From: Streptomyces sp. JJ38
GTDB taxonomy: Bacteria; Actinomycetota; Actinomycetes; Streptomycetales; Streptomycetaceae
DNA: 64,000 nucleotides
Direction: 5' to 3'
Assembly (NCBI RefSeq): GCF_019303475.1
Contig: NZ_JABLSI010000003.1
Location: 98,422-162,421, forward strand
Part shown: positions 18,045-26,274 of the stretch, one piece after another
Layout: each line of letters opens with the position of its first letter
Numbering within the stretch: position 1 is the stretch's first letter
Position numbers and translations under genes: made by a program
The notes under the pieces: model-generated
The model's database searches: none
Told to the model about the DNA's origin: nothing
What the model saw: the letters and a program-made list of their open reading frames with translations, nothing else

Positions 18045-18592
18045 TCCTGCTGCGTGGTGGCGATGGGCTCGGTGTCGGGGTCAACTGTAAGCCAGGGTTG
18101 ATGCATTTTCGAAACTGACGTACGTTTCCGTACCGCACCTGTTGATCAGGGCCGATTCTACGATGCCAGCCTCTGGGAACCCCTATGCCTATTCCTCTGT
18201 CATGACTGCTCGCGCAGCAAGCGCCTGGACAGCGTCCAGGCGGCGCGGATCCATGTCGACATCGCCTGCGCGAAACCAGCCGACACCGGGTGAGCCGACC
18301 GCAAACGATCTTTTCGGCAACGGGATGGACTTGTCCGCGGGGTCTACGTATGTTCGTCGTCCCACGCCGGGCAGGGCCCCGGAGAAGGGCCGATGACCAG
18401 CGGAAAGGAGGCGGGACGGATGCCGGCATACGACCCGTGACCTGGTCCGGAACTGAAACCGGCGCCGAGGAGCTACCAACTTCCCAGGCGCCGGGCTGGC
18501 ACCCCGAAGGGCGCCAATTGCACATCACGCGGGCGGCAGGGCTTCTTGCACGAGACCGTCGCACCGCGCTCCTACGAACAACGGAGTATCGC
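18045..18592. promoter_or_regulatory. Divergent regulatory region upstream of the XRE gene and the replication module
   Basis: About 550 bases with no convincing gene lie between the leftward regulator and the rightward replication/mobilisation operon. At 18111-18128 an imperfect palindrome GAAAC-N8-GTTTC, with ACGTACGT nearby, is a candidate operator. This is inferred from position and symmetry only. Confidence 0.4.
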
Positions 18593-18919
18593 ATGCTCGC
18601 CACGCCGAGCGGAAGCCCGGCCTGCGCGGACGACGTCCGTCCACGCCGCCTCGCCGCCCAGCTCGCCGACATGATCCCGGGCGCGGCCACCATCCGGGTC
18701 AGTCTCACCGACCCGACACAGACGTGGCCTCACCTCCATTCCGTCGTCAAGGACGAGGCCGGGAGGACCGTAGAGCTGGGCCGCCCCACCGCCAGGGTCG
18801 CAGCTCGCTGGATCCTGCGGGTCTGGCCAGAGGTGGACTGGATGCGCCCGCACACCTTCCGCCGGGCCGACGCCACCCTCACCCGCAGTGACCTGGTCGC
18901 CGCCGAGCGGGGCCGCTGA
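18593..18919 (+). CDS. Hypothetical protein at the head of the replication module
   Basis: This 108-residue protein is not recognised. It contains SLTDPTQTWPHLHSVVKDEAGRTVELGRPTARVAARWILRVWPEVDW, a compact alpha/beta-looking stretch ending in a basic helix. ACGGAG precedes ATG 18593, and it is spaced one base from the next gene, so they are co-transcribed. Similar small proteins often precede phage-like replication genes in Streptomyces integrative elements. Confidence 0.6.
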   Translation: MLATPSGSPACADDVRPRRLAAQLADMIPGAATIRVSLTDPTQTWPHLHSVVKDEAGRTVELGRPTARVAARWILRVWPEVDWMRPHTFRRADATLTRSDLVAAERGR

Positions 18920-18920
18920 C

Positions 18921-19940
18921 ATGGCCCGGATCCGAACCGTCAAGCCGGAGGCGTTCACCTCCGAATCACTCGCCGAAGTGACCGTAGCGGCCGAGAGGAC
19001 CTTCTTCGGCCTGCTTACCCAGGCAGACGACCACGGCCGCCACCGGGACAACGCCGCGATCATCGCAGGGCTTCTCTGGCCCCTGCGCGCCGAGCACACC
19101 TCGGTCCACGTCGAGGACGACCTCCACCAGCTCGCGAACGCCGGACTGATCTGCCGGTATACCGGATGCGACGGCCGCCGCTACCTCCACATCGTGACCT
19201 GGTCCGAGCACCAAAAGATCGACAAGCCGAGCCAGTCGCGCCTGCCCTCGTGCCCGCAGCACCAGGCTGCCGACCGGTGCGCACCGTGCAAGGGCTCCTG
19301 CACCCGGAGGGCGGAGGGCTCGCCCACTTCTCCCCGAGGACTCGCCGAGACCTCGGCGAGGGCACACCGAGCCCTCGATCTGCCTGCCGTACCCGCCTCG
19401 ACGGTGCCGGACCAGGCAGACGGGCCAGCCGCTTACCGGCAGGAGGCTGCCGACGGAGCCATCAGCGCACCCGGGCGGGCCGACGAAAAAAGCGCAGGTC
19501 AGAGGATTGTCTCGGAAGGCTCCCCGAGCCTTCTCCGAAGCCTCCCCGAAGGCTCGGCGCCTGGATCTAGGATCCTGGATCCTGGATCTCTTGTCCCTAC
19601 GGGGCGCACAGCGCCCGCAGTCGGCATCTCAGCCAAGGACCTCGTCGGGGAGTACGTCGCCGGGTGCGACCAGCGCCCCCCGAGCGACGTGATCGGGCAC
19701 CTCGGGCGGATCACCAAGAAGCTCCTGGACGAGGGCATCGCACCGGAGCACATCCGAGCCGGGCTGGCGAACTTCGCGGCCAATCCGAAGCACCCGAGCG
19801 TGCTGACCAGCATGGTCAACGAGGCGATGAACGCTCGCCCCTGCGGTTTGGCACGGCCGGGAATCCGGCCTAACGTGCCCGCCCACCAGGCGTGGACCAA
19901 CCCGGCCAACGCTTCTGCCGCCTACGCCGAGGAGCTGTGA
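18921..19940 (+). CDS. Phage replisome-organiser-like protein
   Basis: This 339-residue protein starts MARIRTVKPEAFTSESLAEV, then TFFGLLTQADDHGR, DLHQLANAGLICRYT and YLHIVTWSEHQKIDKPS. This is the winged-helix start shared by phage replication initiators/replisome organisers. A Pro/Ser/Gly-rich linker occupies about 110-235. The C-terminal part (LVGEYVAGCDQRPP... HIRAGLANFAANPKHPSVL) resembles a DnaD-like helical tail. It overlaps the DnaC-like gene by one base, the classic organiser plus helicase-loader order. Confidence 0.7.
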   Translation: MARIRTVKPEAFTSESLAEVTVAAERTFFGLLTQADDHGRHRDNAAIIAGLLWPLRAEHTSVHVEDDLHQLANAGLICRYTGCDGRRYLHIVTWSEHQKIDKPSQSRLPSCPQHQAADRCAPCKGSCTRRAEGSPTSPRGLAETSARAHRALDLPAVPASTVPDQADGPAAYRQEAADGAISAPGRADEKSAGQRIVSEGSPSLLRSLPEGSAPGSRILDPGSLVPTGRTAPAVGISAKDLVGEYVAGCDQRPPSDVIGHLGRITKKLLDEGIAPEHIRAGLANFAANPKHPSVLTSMVNEAMNARPCGLARPGIRPNVPAHQAWTNPANASAAYAEEL

Positions 19941-20644
19941 TGCACACCCGCCGCCGCGAACCGCAGCTCCTCAGCAACGAAGCCATCCTGGAGCGCATGG
20001 CGAGGATCCTGGCCGCCCGCAACATCGACCCGGCCGACGCCACGCTCCCCGACGTCGCCGAGCCGGTCTCCCCGCTCGACGCCCTCCTGACCGGGATGCC
20101 CCCGCGCTACCAGGCGGCTGTCGCCGATCACCCCACGGTCCTGGACTGGGTCGGGAAGGTCACCGAGGCGGCCGTCGCCCCCAGCCGAGGAGCCCGACGA
20201 CAGGTCACCACCGGGCCCAGCCTGCTGATGGCCGGAGTCGTCGGCGCGGGCAAGACACACCAGGCGTACGGTGCGGTCCGAGCGCTGGTGCAGAGCGGCG
20301 TCGGTGTTCGCTGGCGCGCCACCACCGCAGCCGACCTCTACGCCGATCTCCGACCCCGGCCCGGGGTCGACAGCGAGCGAGAGCTGGCAGCCGTCAGCCG
20401 CTGCCCGCTGCTGATCATCGACGACCTCGGCGCGGCCAAGGCCAGCGAGTGGGTCGAGGAAGTGACGTACCGGCTGATCAACCGGCGGTACAACTACGAA
20501 CTCCCCACGCTGATCACCACCAACCTGGCGATCAAGGACCTGCGCTCCTACCTCGGCGACCGCGTCGCCAGCAGGCTCGCGCAGATGACTACCCGAGTCG
20601 AGTTCGAGGCCGTCGACCGGAGACGCCACAGCGCCGCCGCCTGA
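19940..20644 (+). CDS. DnaC/IstB-like ATPase (helicase loader)
   Basis: This 234-residue AAA+ protein has Walker A MAGVVGAGKTHQAYG (about residue 100), Walker B LLIIDDLGAAKASEW and sensor-like TLITTNLAIKDLRSYLGDRVASRL. The residue pattern matches DnaC/DnaI-type helicase loaders of phages and plasmids. ATG 19940 overlaps the previous stop. With the preceding organiser-like gene it suggests the element can replicate autonomously after excision. Confidence 0.85.
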   Translation: MHTRRREPQLLSNEAILERMARILAARNIDPADATLPDVAEPVSPLDALLTGMPPRYQAAVADHPTVLDWVGKVTEAAVAPSRGARRQVTTGPSLLMAGVVGAGKTHQAYGAVRALVQSGVGVRWRATTAADLYADLRPRPGVDSERELAAVSRCPLLIIDDLGAAKASEWVEEVTYRLINRRYNYELPTLITTNLAIKDLRSYLGDRVASRLAQMTTRVEFEAVDRRRHSAAA

Positions 20645-20759
20645 CCCTCCACAGGCCACCCCGCCGGACCGCGCCCCCGAAGCGCCGTCCCGGGCGCCTA
20701 CCGCCAGCGCACCTCTCCGCCGACGCCCCTGCGCGCGGAGAGCGATCGGAGCACCCCGC

Positions 20760-21326
20760 ATGACCAGCACGATGAACGGCCCCGCCCACCACCGTCAGCT
20801 CGGCGACCACACCTGGCAGGCCGACGCCGTCTGCCAGAGCACCGAGTACAACCCGGTGGACCCCGAAGTCTTCTTCCCCGAACCCGATGAGATCGCCAAG
20901 ATCGCCACGGCCAAGGCCCTGTGCGGCCAGTGCCCGGTCCGCCGCACCTGCCTGGACGCCGCTCTCGAAGGGGGCGACACCGACGGGATCCGGGGCGGCC
21001 TGACGGAGGAGGAGCGCGGGCCGCTGCACGAGAAGCTCGCCAGCCGCCTCGACTACAGCCGCGTCAACGCCACCATCGCCGGGCGCGACGTGCACCTCAC
21101 CCATGCGGAGCGCCGCGCGGTCGAGCACGCGGCCTACCGCCACGGGGTGACCGAGCAGCGCCTGGCCTGGCTTCTGAAGGTCACCGAAGAGCACGCCAAA
21201 AAGCGCTACCGCGAGATCCGCCGAGCCGAGCGCAACCGAACCCTCAACCAGCCCACCACGAACACTCCGCCCCCCGAGACCAGCGGCGAGCGCCTGATCC
21301 GCGACGACTTCGGGACGGCGGCATGA
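20760..21326 (+). CDS. WhiB-family iron-sulfur transcription factor
   Basis: This 188-residue protein has four cysteines in the WhiB pattern (C25, C55, C58, C64: LCGQCPVRRTC), followed by GIRGG at 76-80, where the usual Trp of G[VI]WGG is Arg. A long C-terminal extension contains HAERRAVEHAAYRHGVTEQRLAWLL, an HTH-like segment beyond the usual WhiB length. WhiB-like genes are common regulators on actinobacterial conjugative elements and phages. It overlaps the next gene by ATGA. Confidence 0.9.
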   Translation: MTSTMNGPAHHRQLGDHTWQADAVCQSTEYNPVDPEVFFPEPDEIAKIATAKALCGQCPVRRTCLDAALEGGDTDGIRGGLTEEERGPLHEKLASRLDYSRVNATIAGRDVHLTHAERRAVEHAAYRHGVTEQRLAWLLKVTEEHAKKRYREIRRAERNRTLNQPTTNTPPPETSGERLIRDDFGTAA

Positions 21327-22390
21327 ACACCGCGAGCGCGCCGAAGACGGCGCACATATCCGGGTGGGACCGCGCGGCCGTCGTCGCCCTCGGGGGCGCG
21401 GGATGCGCGCTGTCGTACGACGCCCTGCAGCAGATGGCCGTCGCCATCCACATCCGGGGCTTCCTCACCTACCTCTTCCCCCTGGTGATCGACGGGTTCA
21501 TCGCCTACGGCATCCGAGCCCTCCTGGTTCTGCGCAACGCACCCCTGCGCGCCCGGCTCTACGTCTGGACGCTCTTCGGCACGGCCACCGCAGCCAGCAT
21601 CTGGGCCAACGCGCTCCACGCGGTCCGCATCAACCAGGACGCGGTCGCCGGCACCGGACTCCGGCTCGGTGACGCGGTGGTCGCGGTGCTCTCCACCATC
21701 GCCCCGCTCGCACTGGCCGGAGCGGTCCACCTCTACATTCTCATCGCCCGGGGCCCGGTCAAGGACACTGACCGGCAGAACCGCGGTCAGCCCGGCCACC
21801 TCGGTAAGACCGACCGGGGCGACGCCATCGAGGTCACCCGGACCAACCGAGCCGGTCAGCAGCGGCCAGCGGCCGGTCAGGTCAAGTCCGGTCAGCCAGT
21901 CACCTCTCCGACCGACCGGCTGCCGCCGCCCCTGACCGACGAAGACACCGCCACCCAGTCACTGACCGGAGACTCGACCCCGGCGGACAGCGGCCAGTCG
22001 GCCACCGACCACCGCGACCGGAGCCACGGTGCCCCTGACCTGCAGGGACAGACGGACAAGGGGCGGACGGTTTCTGACCGCCCCGACAGCGCGGCCCCGG
22101 TCGGTGATGACCAGGGCAGCCCGGCGGCGGTCACTGCCCCGCCGGTCACCTCGCCGCCGGTCACTGACCGGGCCGCCCGGCCGACCGGTGACCGGCGTCC
22201 TGACCCGGACACCGAGAAACTGCTGAGGATCGCCCGGTCGGCGGTCAGGGCCGAGGACAAACTGACCCGCAAGGTGGTCGCACAGGCGATCCGAGGTCAG
22301 CAGATCCCGCTGTCCAGCGACACCCTGACCGCGCTGATGGCGCAGCTGCGCGAGCAGCACCGCCAGCCGGTCACCTCCTCCCGGCCCTGA
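21323..22390 (+). CDS. SpdB-like DUF2637 membrane protein
   Basis: This 355-residue protein has four hydrophobic segments in the first 135 residues (AAVVALGGAGCALSYDAL, LTYLFPLVIDGFIAYGI, VWTLFGTATAASIW, VVAVLSTIAPLALAGAVHLYIL). This is the DUF2637 layout of Streptomyces spread proteins. A long Asp/Thr/Gln/Pro-rich tail ends in a compact helical domain (TEKLLRIARSAVRAEDKLTRKVVAQAIRG) resembling a plasmid DNA-binding tail. The DNA of the tail is packed with CCGGTCA/TGACCGG heptamers. Confidence 0.8.
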   Translation: MNTASAPKTAHISGWDRAAVVALGGAGCALSYDALQQMAVAIHIRGFLTYLFPLVIDGFIAYGIRALLVLRNAPLRARLYVWTLFGTATAASIWANALHAVRINQDAVAGTGLRLGDAVVAVLSTIAPLALAGAVHLYILIARGPVKDTDRQNRGQPGHLGKTDRGDAIEVTRTNRAGQQRPAAGQVKSGQPVTSPTDRLPPPLTDEDTATQSLTGDSTPADSGQSATDHRDRSHGAPDLQGQTDKGRTVSDRPDSAAPVGDDQGSPAAVTAPPVTSPPVTDRAARPTGDRRPDPDTEKLLRIARSAVRAEDKLTRKVVAQAIRGQQIPLSSDTLTALMAQLREQHRQPVTSSRP

Positions 22391-22401
22391 CCGAACCTCC
22401 A

Positions 22402-22447
22402 CGGAGCGGGTGACCAAGCCGGTTACCCCGGCCGGTCACCCGCTCCG
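22402..22447. promoter_or_regulatory. Long hairpin upstream of the mobilisation genes: terminator or transfer-origin candidate
   Basis: A perfect 14-bp inverted repeat (22402-22415 and 22434-22447) encloses an 18-base loop that contains a smaller CCGG/CCGG symmetry. It lies 11 bases after the SpdB-like stop and before the MobC/relaxase genes, a usual place for oriT. It could equally be an attenuating terminator. Confidence 0.5.
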
Positions 22448-22492
22448 CATGTCTCCGAGATACCCCGCCACAGCAGAAGCGGAGAGCACCCG

Positions 22493-22717
22493 ATGCGCAC
22501 TCACCCGGCCACGCCCGCCGAAGTCGACTCCTGGCTGACCGTCCTGCACCAGCACGGACACCTCCACCGCGCCCGGTCCGGCCCCGACACCACCTGGATC
22601 GTGCAACGAGAGCAGCACGACCGCCCCTGGACCCTGCACCACCCGGTCCTGGCCATGGACTGGATCGAGGAACTCGTCCGCGAAATCCAGCAGCAGGACC
22701 CGGAGACGAGTCGGTGA
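22493..22717 (+). CDS. Small hypothetical protein preceding the MobC-like gene
   Basis: This 74-residue protein contains TPAEVDSWLTVLHQHGHLHRARSGPDTTWIVQREQHDRPWTL, a short alpha/beta stretch, and an acidic C-terminal helix. ATG 22493 follows GAGAGCACCCG. It overlaps the mobC-like gene by GTGA, so it is very probably part of the mobilisation operon. Not recognised. Confidence 0.6.
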   Translation: MRTHPATPAEVDSWLTVLHQHGHLHRARSGPDTTWIVQREQHDRPWTLHHPVLAMDWIEELVREIQQQDPETSR

Positions 22718-23379
22718 ACACCAACGACCCGGTGGCCACCCCCGCTGGACAGCAGCGTGACTCCACCACGGCTCCTGGCGGAGCAAGCTATCGCGTACGA
22801 CGGTCCTACGGCCCGTCGTACGCACTTGCCCCCGCCCAGGAGGGCGAGGGAAGCCCGGCTGGTCCCCGAGCGAGGGCGCACGAGGACCAGCCGGGCAACC
22901 GGCACCAGGGGGCGCCGGTCACCGGGGGAGACGCTGACCACGACGACCACCGCGAGCAGCCGAGCCCGAGCACGCCCGCCTTTCCCGACCGCACCCCGCG
23001 CCGCCGCACCCGCAACGCGAGCGAGCGCGCCCGCAAGACGACCACCCGCCTCTCCGACACCGAGAAAGCCGAGATCACCGACGCCGCCACCCAGCGCGGC
23101 GTTACCGTCGCCCGCTTCCTCGCCACCGCCGGCCTGAGCGCCGCCCGCGGACGCGCCGCCATGCACAGCAACGACCAGCTCGACACCGCCATCGACGAAC
23201 TCGCCGCTCTACGCACCGCGCTGGCCCGGATCGGCAACAACATCAACCAGATCGCCTTCGTCCTCAACAGTGGTGGCCAGCCGCGCGCCGGTGAACTCGA
23301 ACACGCGCTGGGCGCGCTGACCGGACTTCTCGCCCGCGTCGATGACGCGGCGAATGACCTGGTGACCCGGCGGCTGTGA
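22714..23379 (+). CDS. MobC-like relaxosome accessory protein
   Basis: This 221-residue protein has a disordered N-terminal half. Its C-terminal half is characteristic of MobC: RRTRNASERARKT, then LSDTEKAEITDAATQRGVTVARFLA (ribbon-helix-helix-like), LAALRTALARIGNNINQIAFVLNSGG and a final helical segment. The GNNINQIA stretch is a hallmark of the family. It is directly coupled to the relaxase gene at 23376. Confidence 0.85.
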   Translation: MNTNDPVATPAGQQRDSTTAPGGASYRVRRSYGPSYALAPAQEGEGSPAGPRARAHEDQPGNRHQGAPVTGGDADHDDHREQPSPSTPAFPDRTPRRRTRNASERARKTTTRLSDTEKAEITDAATQRGVTVARFLATAGLSAARGRAAMHSNDQLDTAIDELAALRTALARIGNNINQIAFVLNSGGQPRAGELEHALGALTGLLARVDDAANDLVTRRL

Positions 23380-25151
23380 TGGTTCCCGACATCGGACGCG
23401 GCTCCCGCACCCACGGCCTCCTCGTCTACCTGTACGGCCCCGGACGGCGCGAGGAGCACACCGACGCGCACCTTGTCGGCTCCTGGGACGGCTTCGCCCC
23501 CGACCCCGGCCGCGACCCCGGCCTCGACCCCGACCCGAAGGTCACCCTCGCCCGGCTCACCGCCGCCCTGGACCTGCGGGTCAAGCAGGCCGGCGACCGC
23601 GCGCCCGCCAAGCACGTCTGGCACTGCTCGGTCCGCACCGCCCCGGGGGACCGGCGGCTGGACGACGAGGAGTGGAACGCCGTCGCCCAGCGCATCGTCC
23701 ACGCCACCGGCATCGTCCCGGCCGGAGACCCCGACGGCTGCCGGTGGATCGCCGTCCGCCACGCGGAGGACCACATCCACATCGTTGCCACCCTCGTACG
23801 CGGCGACCTGCGCAACCCGCGCCTGAACTACGACTTCAACAAGGCCCAGGCCGAATGCCGCCGCATCGAGAAGGAGATGGGCCTGCGGCGCCTGAACGCC
23901 GGCGACGGAACCGCAGCAAAGAATCCCAGCAGCGCCGAGAAGTTCAAGGCCGAGCGCACCGGCCGTCCGGAGACCTCGCGCGAGACGCTCCGTGAGGCCG
24001 TTCGTCGAGCCGTGGCGGGAGCGGATTCGGAGGAGGAGTTCTTCACGCGGCTCCGCGAGGCGGGGGTGCGGGTGAAGCTGCGGCACGCTCCGTCCGGTGA
24101 CGCGCTCGGCTACAACGTGGCCCTGCCCGGCGACCGCAACCGCGACGGAGACCCGGTCTGGTACCCCGGCTCCAAGCTGGCCCCCGACCTCTCCCTTCCG
24201 AAGATCCGCCTACGCCTCACCGACGGGGCCGCCGAGCCGAGCGCTCCCGCGGTCGGCGCTGACCGGACGAACTGGTCACCGCCCGCCCGTCAACGACGCG
24301 ACGCGACCGTCATCGCCGAGCGCTCGGCCACGCTTCTGGAACGCGACGAGGACGGCGAGGCCGCCCCCCAGCTTGTCGGCGTCGGAGAACTCCTCGACGC
24401 GGTGGCCCAGACCTCACCGGCCACCACCCGCGCGGAGCTGGCTGCCGCAGCTCGCGCCTTCGAGCGGGCGACCCGCAGTCATGTCCGTGCCGAACGCGCC
24501 GACACCCGGGCTCTCCGCTCAGCCGCCCGGGGCATTGTCCAGGCCGGCGGGGCGCTCGGCCGAGGCGAGGACGGCGGCACCACCGCCATGCTTGTCTCCA
24601 CCCTTGTCCTGGTCACCCTCGCCGCCGCCCGCTGGCACTCCGCACGCGGACACGCTCAGCAGGCCCACGCCTCCCGACAAGCCGCGGCGCACCTGCGCAC
24701 CGCCTACCGGCAGGCCGCTGCCACCCCGATGCGAGTGCTGCACGACGAAGGTCGGGCCCTTCCAGAAGCCCAGCGCCGCACGCACGAAGCCACCCTTCGC
24801 GCCGTCCTGCCGGAGAAGGTCGTACAGGCAGGAGGCATGGAAGCGAGGAGCGACGCCTTGGTCGCCACCCTCGCCCAGGCCGAGCGGGCGGGCCACGACT
24901 CCGAAGCTCTCCTGCGCCAGGCCATCGACATGCGTGAACTCGAAAGCGCCGATGACGTGAACGACGTCCTGGTCTGGCGCCTGCGGCGCATCGCCCAGCT
25001 CCCGGCACACCCGGGTGACGCTGCGCGCCGCCCGCAGGCCGCCACCCGCCATGCCAAGACGTCGAGCAGCCGCACCGGTGAACGGAACGCGACGGCAACC
25101 GCGCCGCTCGGGACCATGCAAGACCCCAGCCGCCGCTCGCCACGTCGCTGA
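23376..25151 (+). CDS. MobA/VirD2-type relaxase
   Basis: This 591-residue protein has a relaxase domain in the first 200 residues: a candidate catalytic Tyr in GLLVYLYGPG, HVWHCSVRTAPGDR, and the metal-binding histidines in AVRHAEDHIHIVATLVRGD, the order found in actinobacterial mobilisation relaxases. The rest is helical, with a hydrophobic stretch (GGTTAMLVSTLVLVTLAAARW) near residue 405 and basic helices. The relaxase nicks oriT and stays bound to the strand that is transferred by the T4SS encoded at 33-55 kb. In-frame ATG 23379 is an alternative start. Confidence 0.88.
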   Translation: MMVPDIGRGSRTHGLLVYLYGPGRREEHTDAHLVGSWDGFAPDPGRDPGLDPDPKVTLARLTAALDLRVKQAGDRAPAKHVWHCSVRTAPGDRRLDDEEWNAVAQRIVHATGIVPAGDPDGCRWIAVRHAEDHIHIVATLVRGDLRNPRLNYDFNKAQAECRRIEKEMGLRRLNAGDGTAAKNPSSAEKFKAERTGRPETSRETLREAVRRAVAGADSEEEFFTRLREAGVRVKLRHAPSGDALGYNVALPGDRNRDGDPVWYPGSKLAPDLSLPKIRLRLTDGAAEPSAPAVGADRTNWSPPARQRRDATVIAERSATLLERDEDGEAAPQLVGVGELLDAVAQTSPATTRAELAAAARAFERATRSHVRAERADTRALRSAARGIVQAGGALGRGEDGGTTAMLVSTLVLVTLAAARWHSARGHAQQAHASRQAAAHLRTAYRQAAATPMRVLHDEGRALPEAQRRTHEATLRAVLPEKVVQAGGMEARSDALVATLAQAERAGHDSEALLRQAIDMRELESADDVNDVLVWRLRRIAQLPAHPGDAARRPQAATRHAKTSSSRTGERNATATAPLGTMQDPSRRSPRR

Positions 25152-25205
25152 CCAGGTCGAACCGGCAGCCGGTCACTAACCGAGCGGACGCTGCGAAAGG
25201 TATGG

Positions 25206-25226
25206 ACAGCCGGTTCCACCGGCTGT
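25206..25226. repeat. Perfect 9-bp inverted repeat after the relaxase gene
   Basis: Arms 25206-25214 and 25218-25226 (ACAGCCGGT / ACCGGCTGT) are separated by TCC, about 55 bases after the relaxase stop. It may be an operator or a weak terminator for the mobilisation operon. Confidence 0.45.
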
Positions 25227-25266
25227 TACGGATGAAAACAGGACCGACAACCGGGAGTTGACGCTC

Positions 25267-25662
25267 GTGCTCAGAACCACCCCCCGCACCACGGAGTCGG
25301 CACCCGTCCTGCCCGTCCTCCCCACTGGTACCGACCCCCTGCTGCAGCTCCAGGCCGAGACCCGGCCGGCCGACGGACCCGGCGCAATTCGCTGCGTCGG
25401 CCACTCACCCGAACTCGCTCTCGGCGGCATCCCCGTGATGTGCTCCGCCTGCCGTGCCCGACGCGACTGGCTGCTCATCAACCACGGGCGCAACGTCTGG
25501 GTCCGCTGCCGGTGCGGCAACCAGTGGCCCGAGCCCGAGATCAGCCGCGCCGACTTCGACGCCCTTGTCGGCGGCCCGCACGGGACGACCTACCCGAGTG
25601 TCGAGGCGGGCTTGACCGCCCTCGGGTTCGACGGCGTACTCGCCGGCATCTACCTGGAGTAG
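25267..25662 (+). CDS. Small zinc-ribbon-like hypothetical protein
   Basis: This 131-residue protein has VMCSACRARRDW and, after an intervening strand, VRCRCGNQWPEP: a four-cysteine ribbon pattern. The tail ADFDALVGGPHGTTYPSVEAGLTALGFDGVLAGIYLE is alpha/beta. A GGGAG ribosome-binding site lies 9 bases before GTG 25267; TTG 25258 in the same frame is an alternative. It follows the relaxase gene on the same strand. Function unknown. Confidence 0.65.
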   Translation: MLRTTPRTTESAPVLPVLPTGTDPLLQLQAETRPADGPGAIRCVGHSPELALGGIPVMCSACRARRDWLLINHGRNVWVRCRCGNQWPEPEISRADFDALVGGPHGTTYPSVEAGLTALGFDGVLAGIYLE

Positions 25663-25841
25663 GCAGGTAACGGGCTGGAGGCGCCACCGGGGTGACAGTG
25701 GCGCCTAACCCACCGTGCCGTTTTGCCGACAGACTGGCGCTGCACCTTGAACGTTGTCGCGTAACGGACCGTAACAGCAATGGAGTTAGTAGGTATCTGC
25801 TAAGTCCCGGTAAGGGCAGGCGAGCTAGCAGGCCCTGCACC

Positions 25842-26015
25842 ATGGGGAGGCGCGTGTGGCCGAACGGCGGGAGGTATCCTACGGATCTTTCCGATGTCGA
25901 GTGGGCGGTGCTCGAACCGCTGGTGCCGCCCGCGATGCCGGGTGAGCGCCCACGCAAGCTTCCGCGGCGGTAGTTGATCGACGCATTGGCGTACTGGGTG
26001 CGGGCTGGCGGCTAC
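25842..26015 (+). mobile_element. IS5-type transposase N-terminal remnant
   Basis: From ATG 25842 the frame reads RYPTDLSDVEWAVLEPLVPP, the standard N-terminus of Streptomyces IS5-family transposases. A TAG stop follows at 25971-25973, and then in the same frame LIDALAYWVRAGG, the next conserved block. Beyond about 26015 similarity ends. It is a nonsense-containing, truncated scar at the left edge of the Qat operon. Confidence 0.75.
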
Positions 26016-26274
26016 TCTCTCGGCTGTGGCGCGCGCCCGGCTTCACGCCCGCAATGGCCGAATCGCGTCGGCACGGGCAGACCGAGGATGCAGTCATCCG
26101 CCGCCCGCCCCGGGTCGGCATCGGCCACGTCGGCGGCCGCAATGGATGCGCCTGTTTCTGTTGTTGAGGATGAAACGAGCGCTATTGTGTGTGTTTGCTG
26201 CACACTCGGGAGTGCCCGTATGCGCAGTGCTGGTGCGGGTACCGCCTGAGACGAGATAGTCACAGGCCCTGGGG
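26016..26274 (+). other. Upstream region of the Qat operon
   Basis: About 260 bases without a gene lie between the transposase remnant and qatA. It presumably holds the promoter, but I cannot point to a clear -35/-10 pair. Confidence 0.35.
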
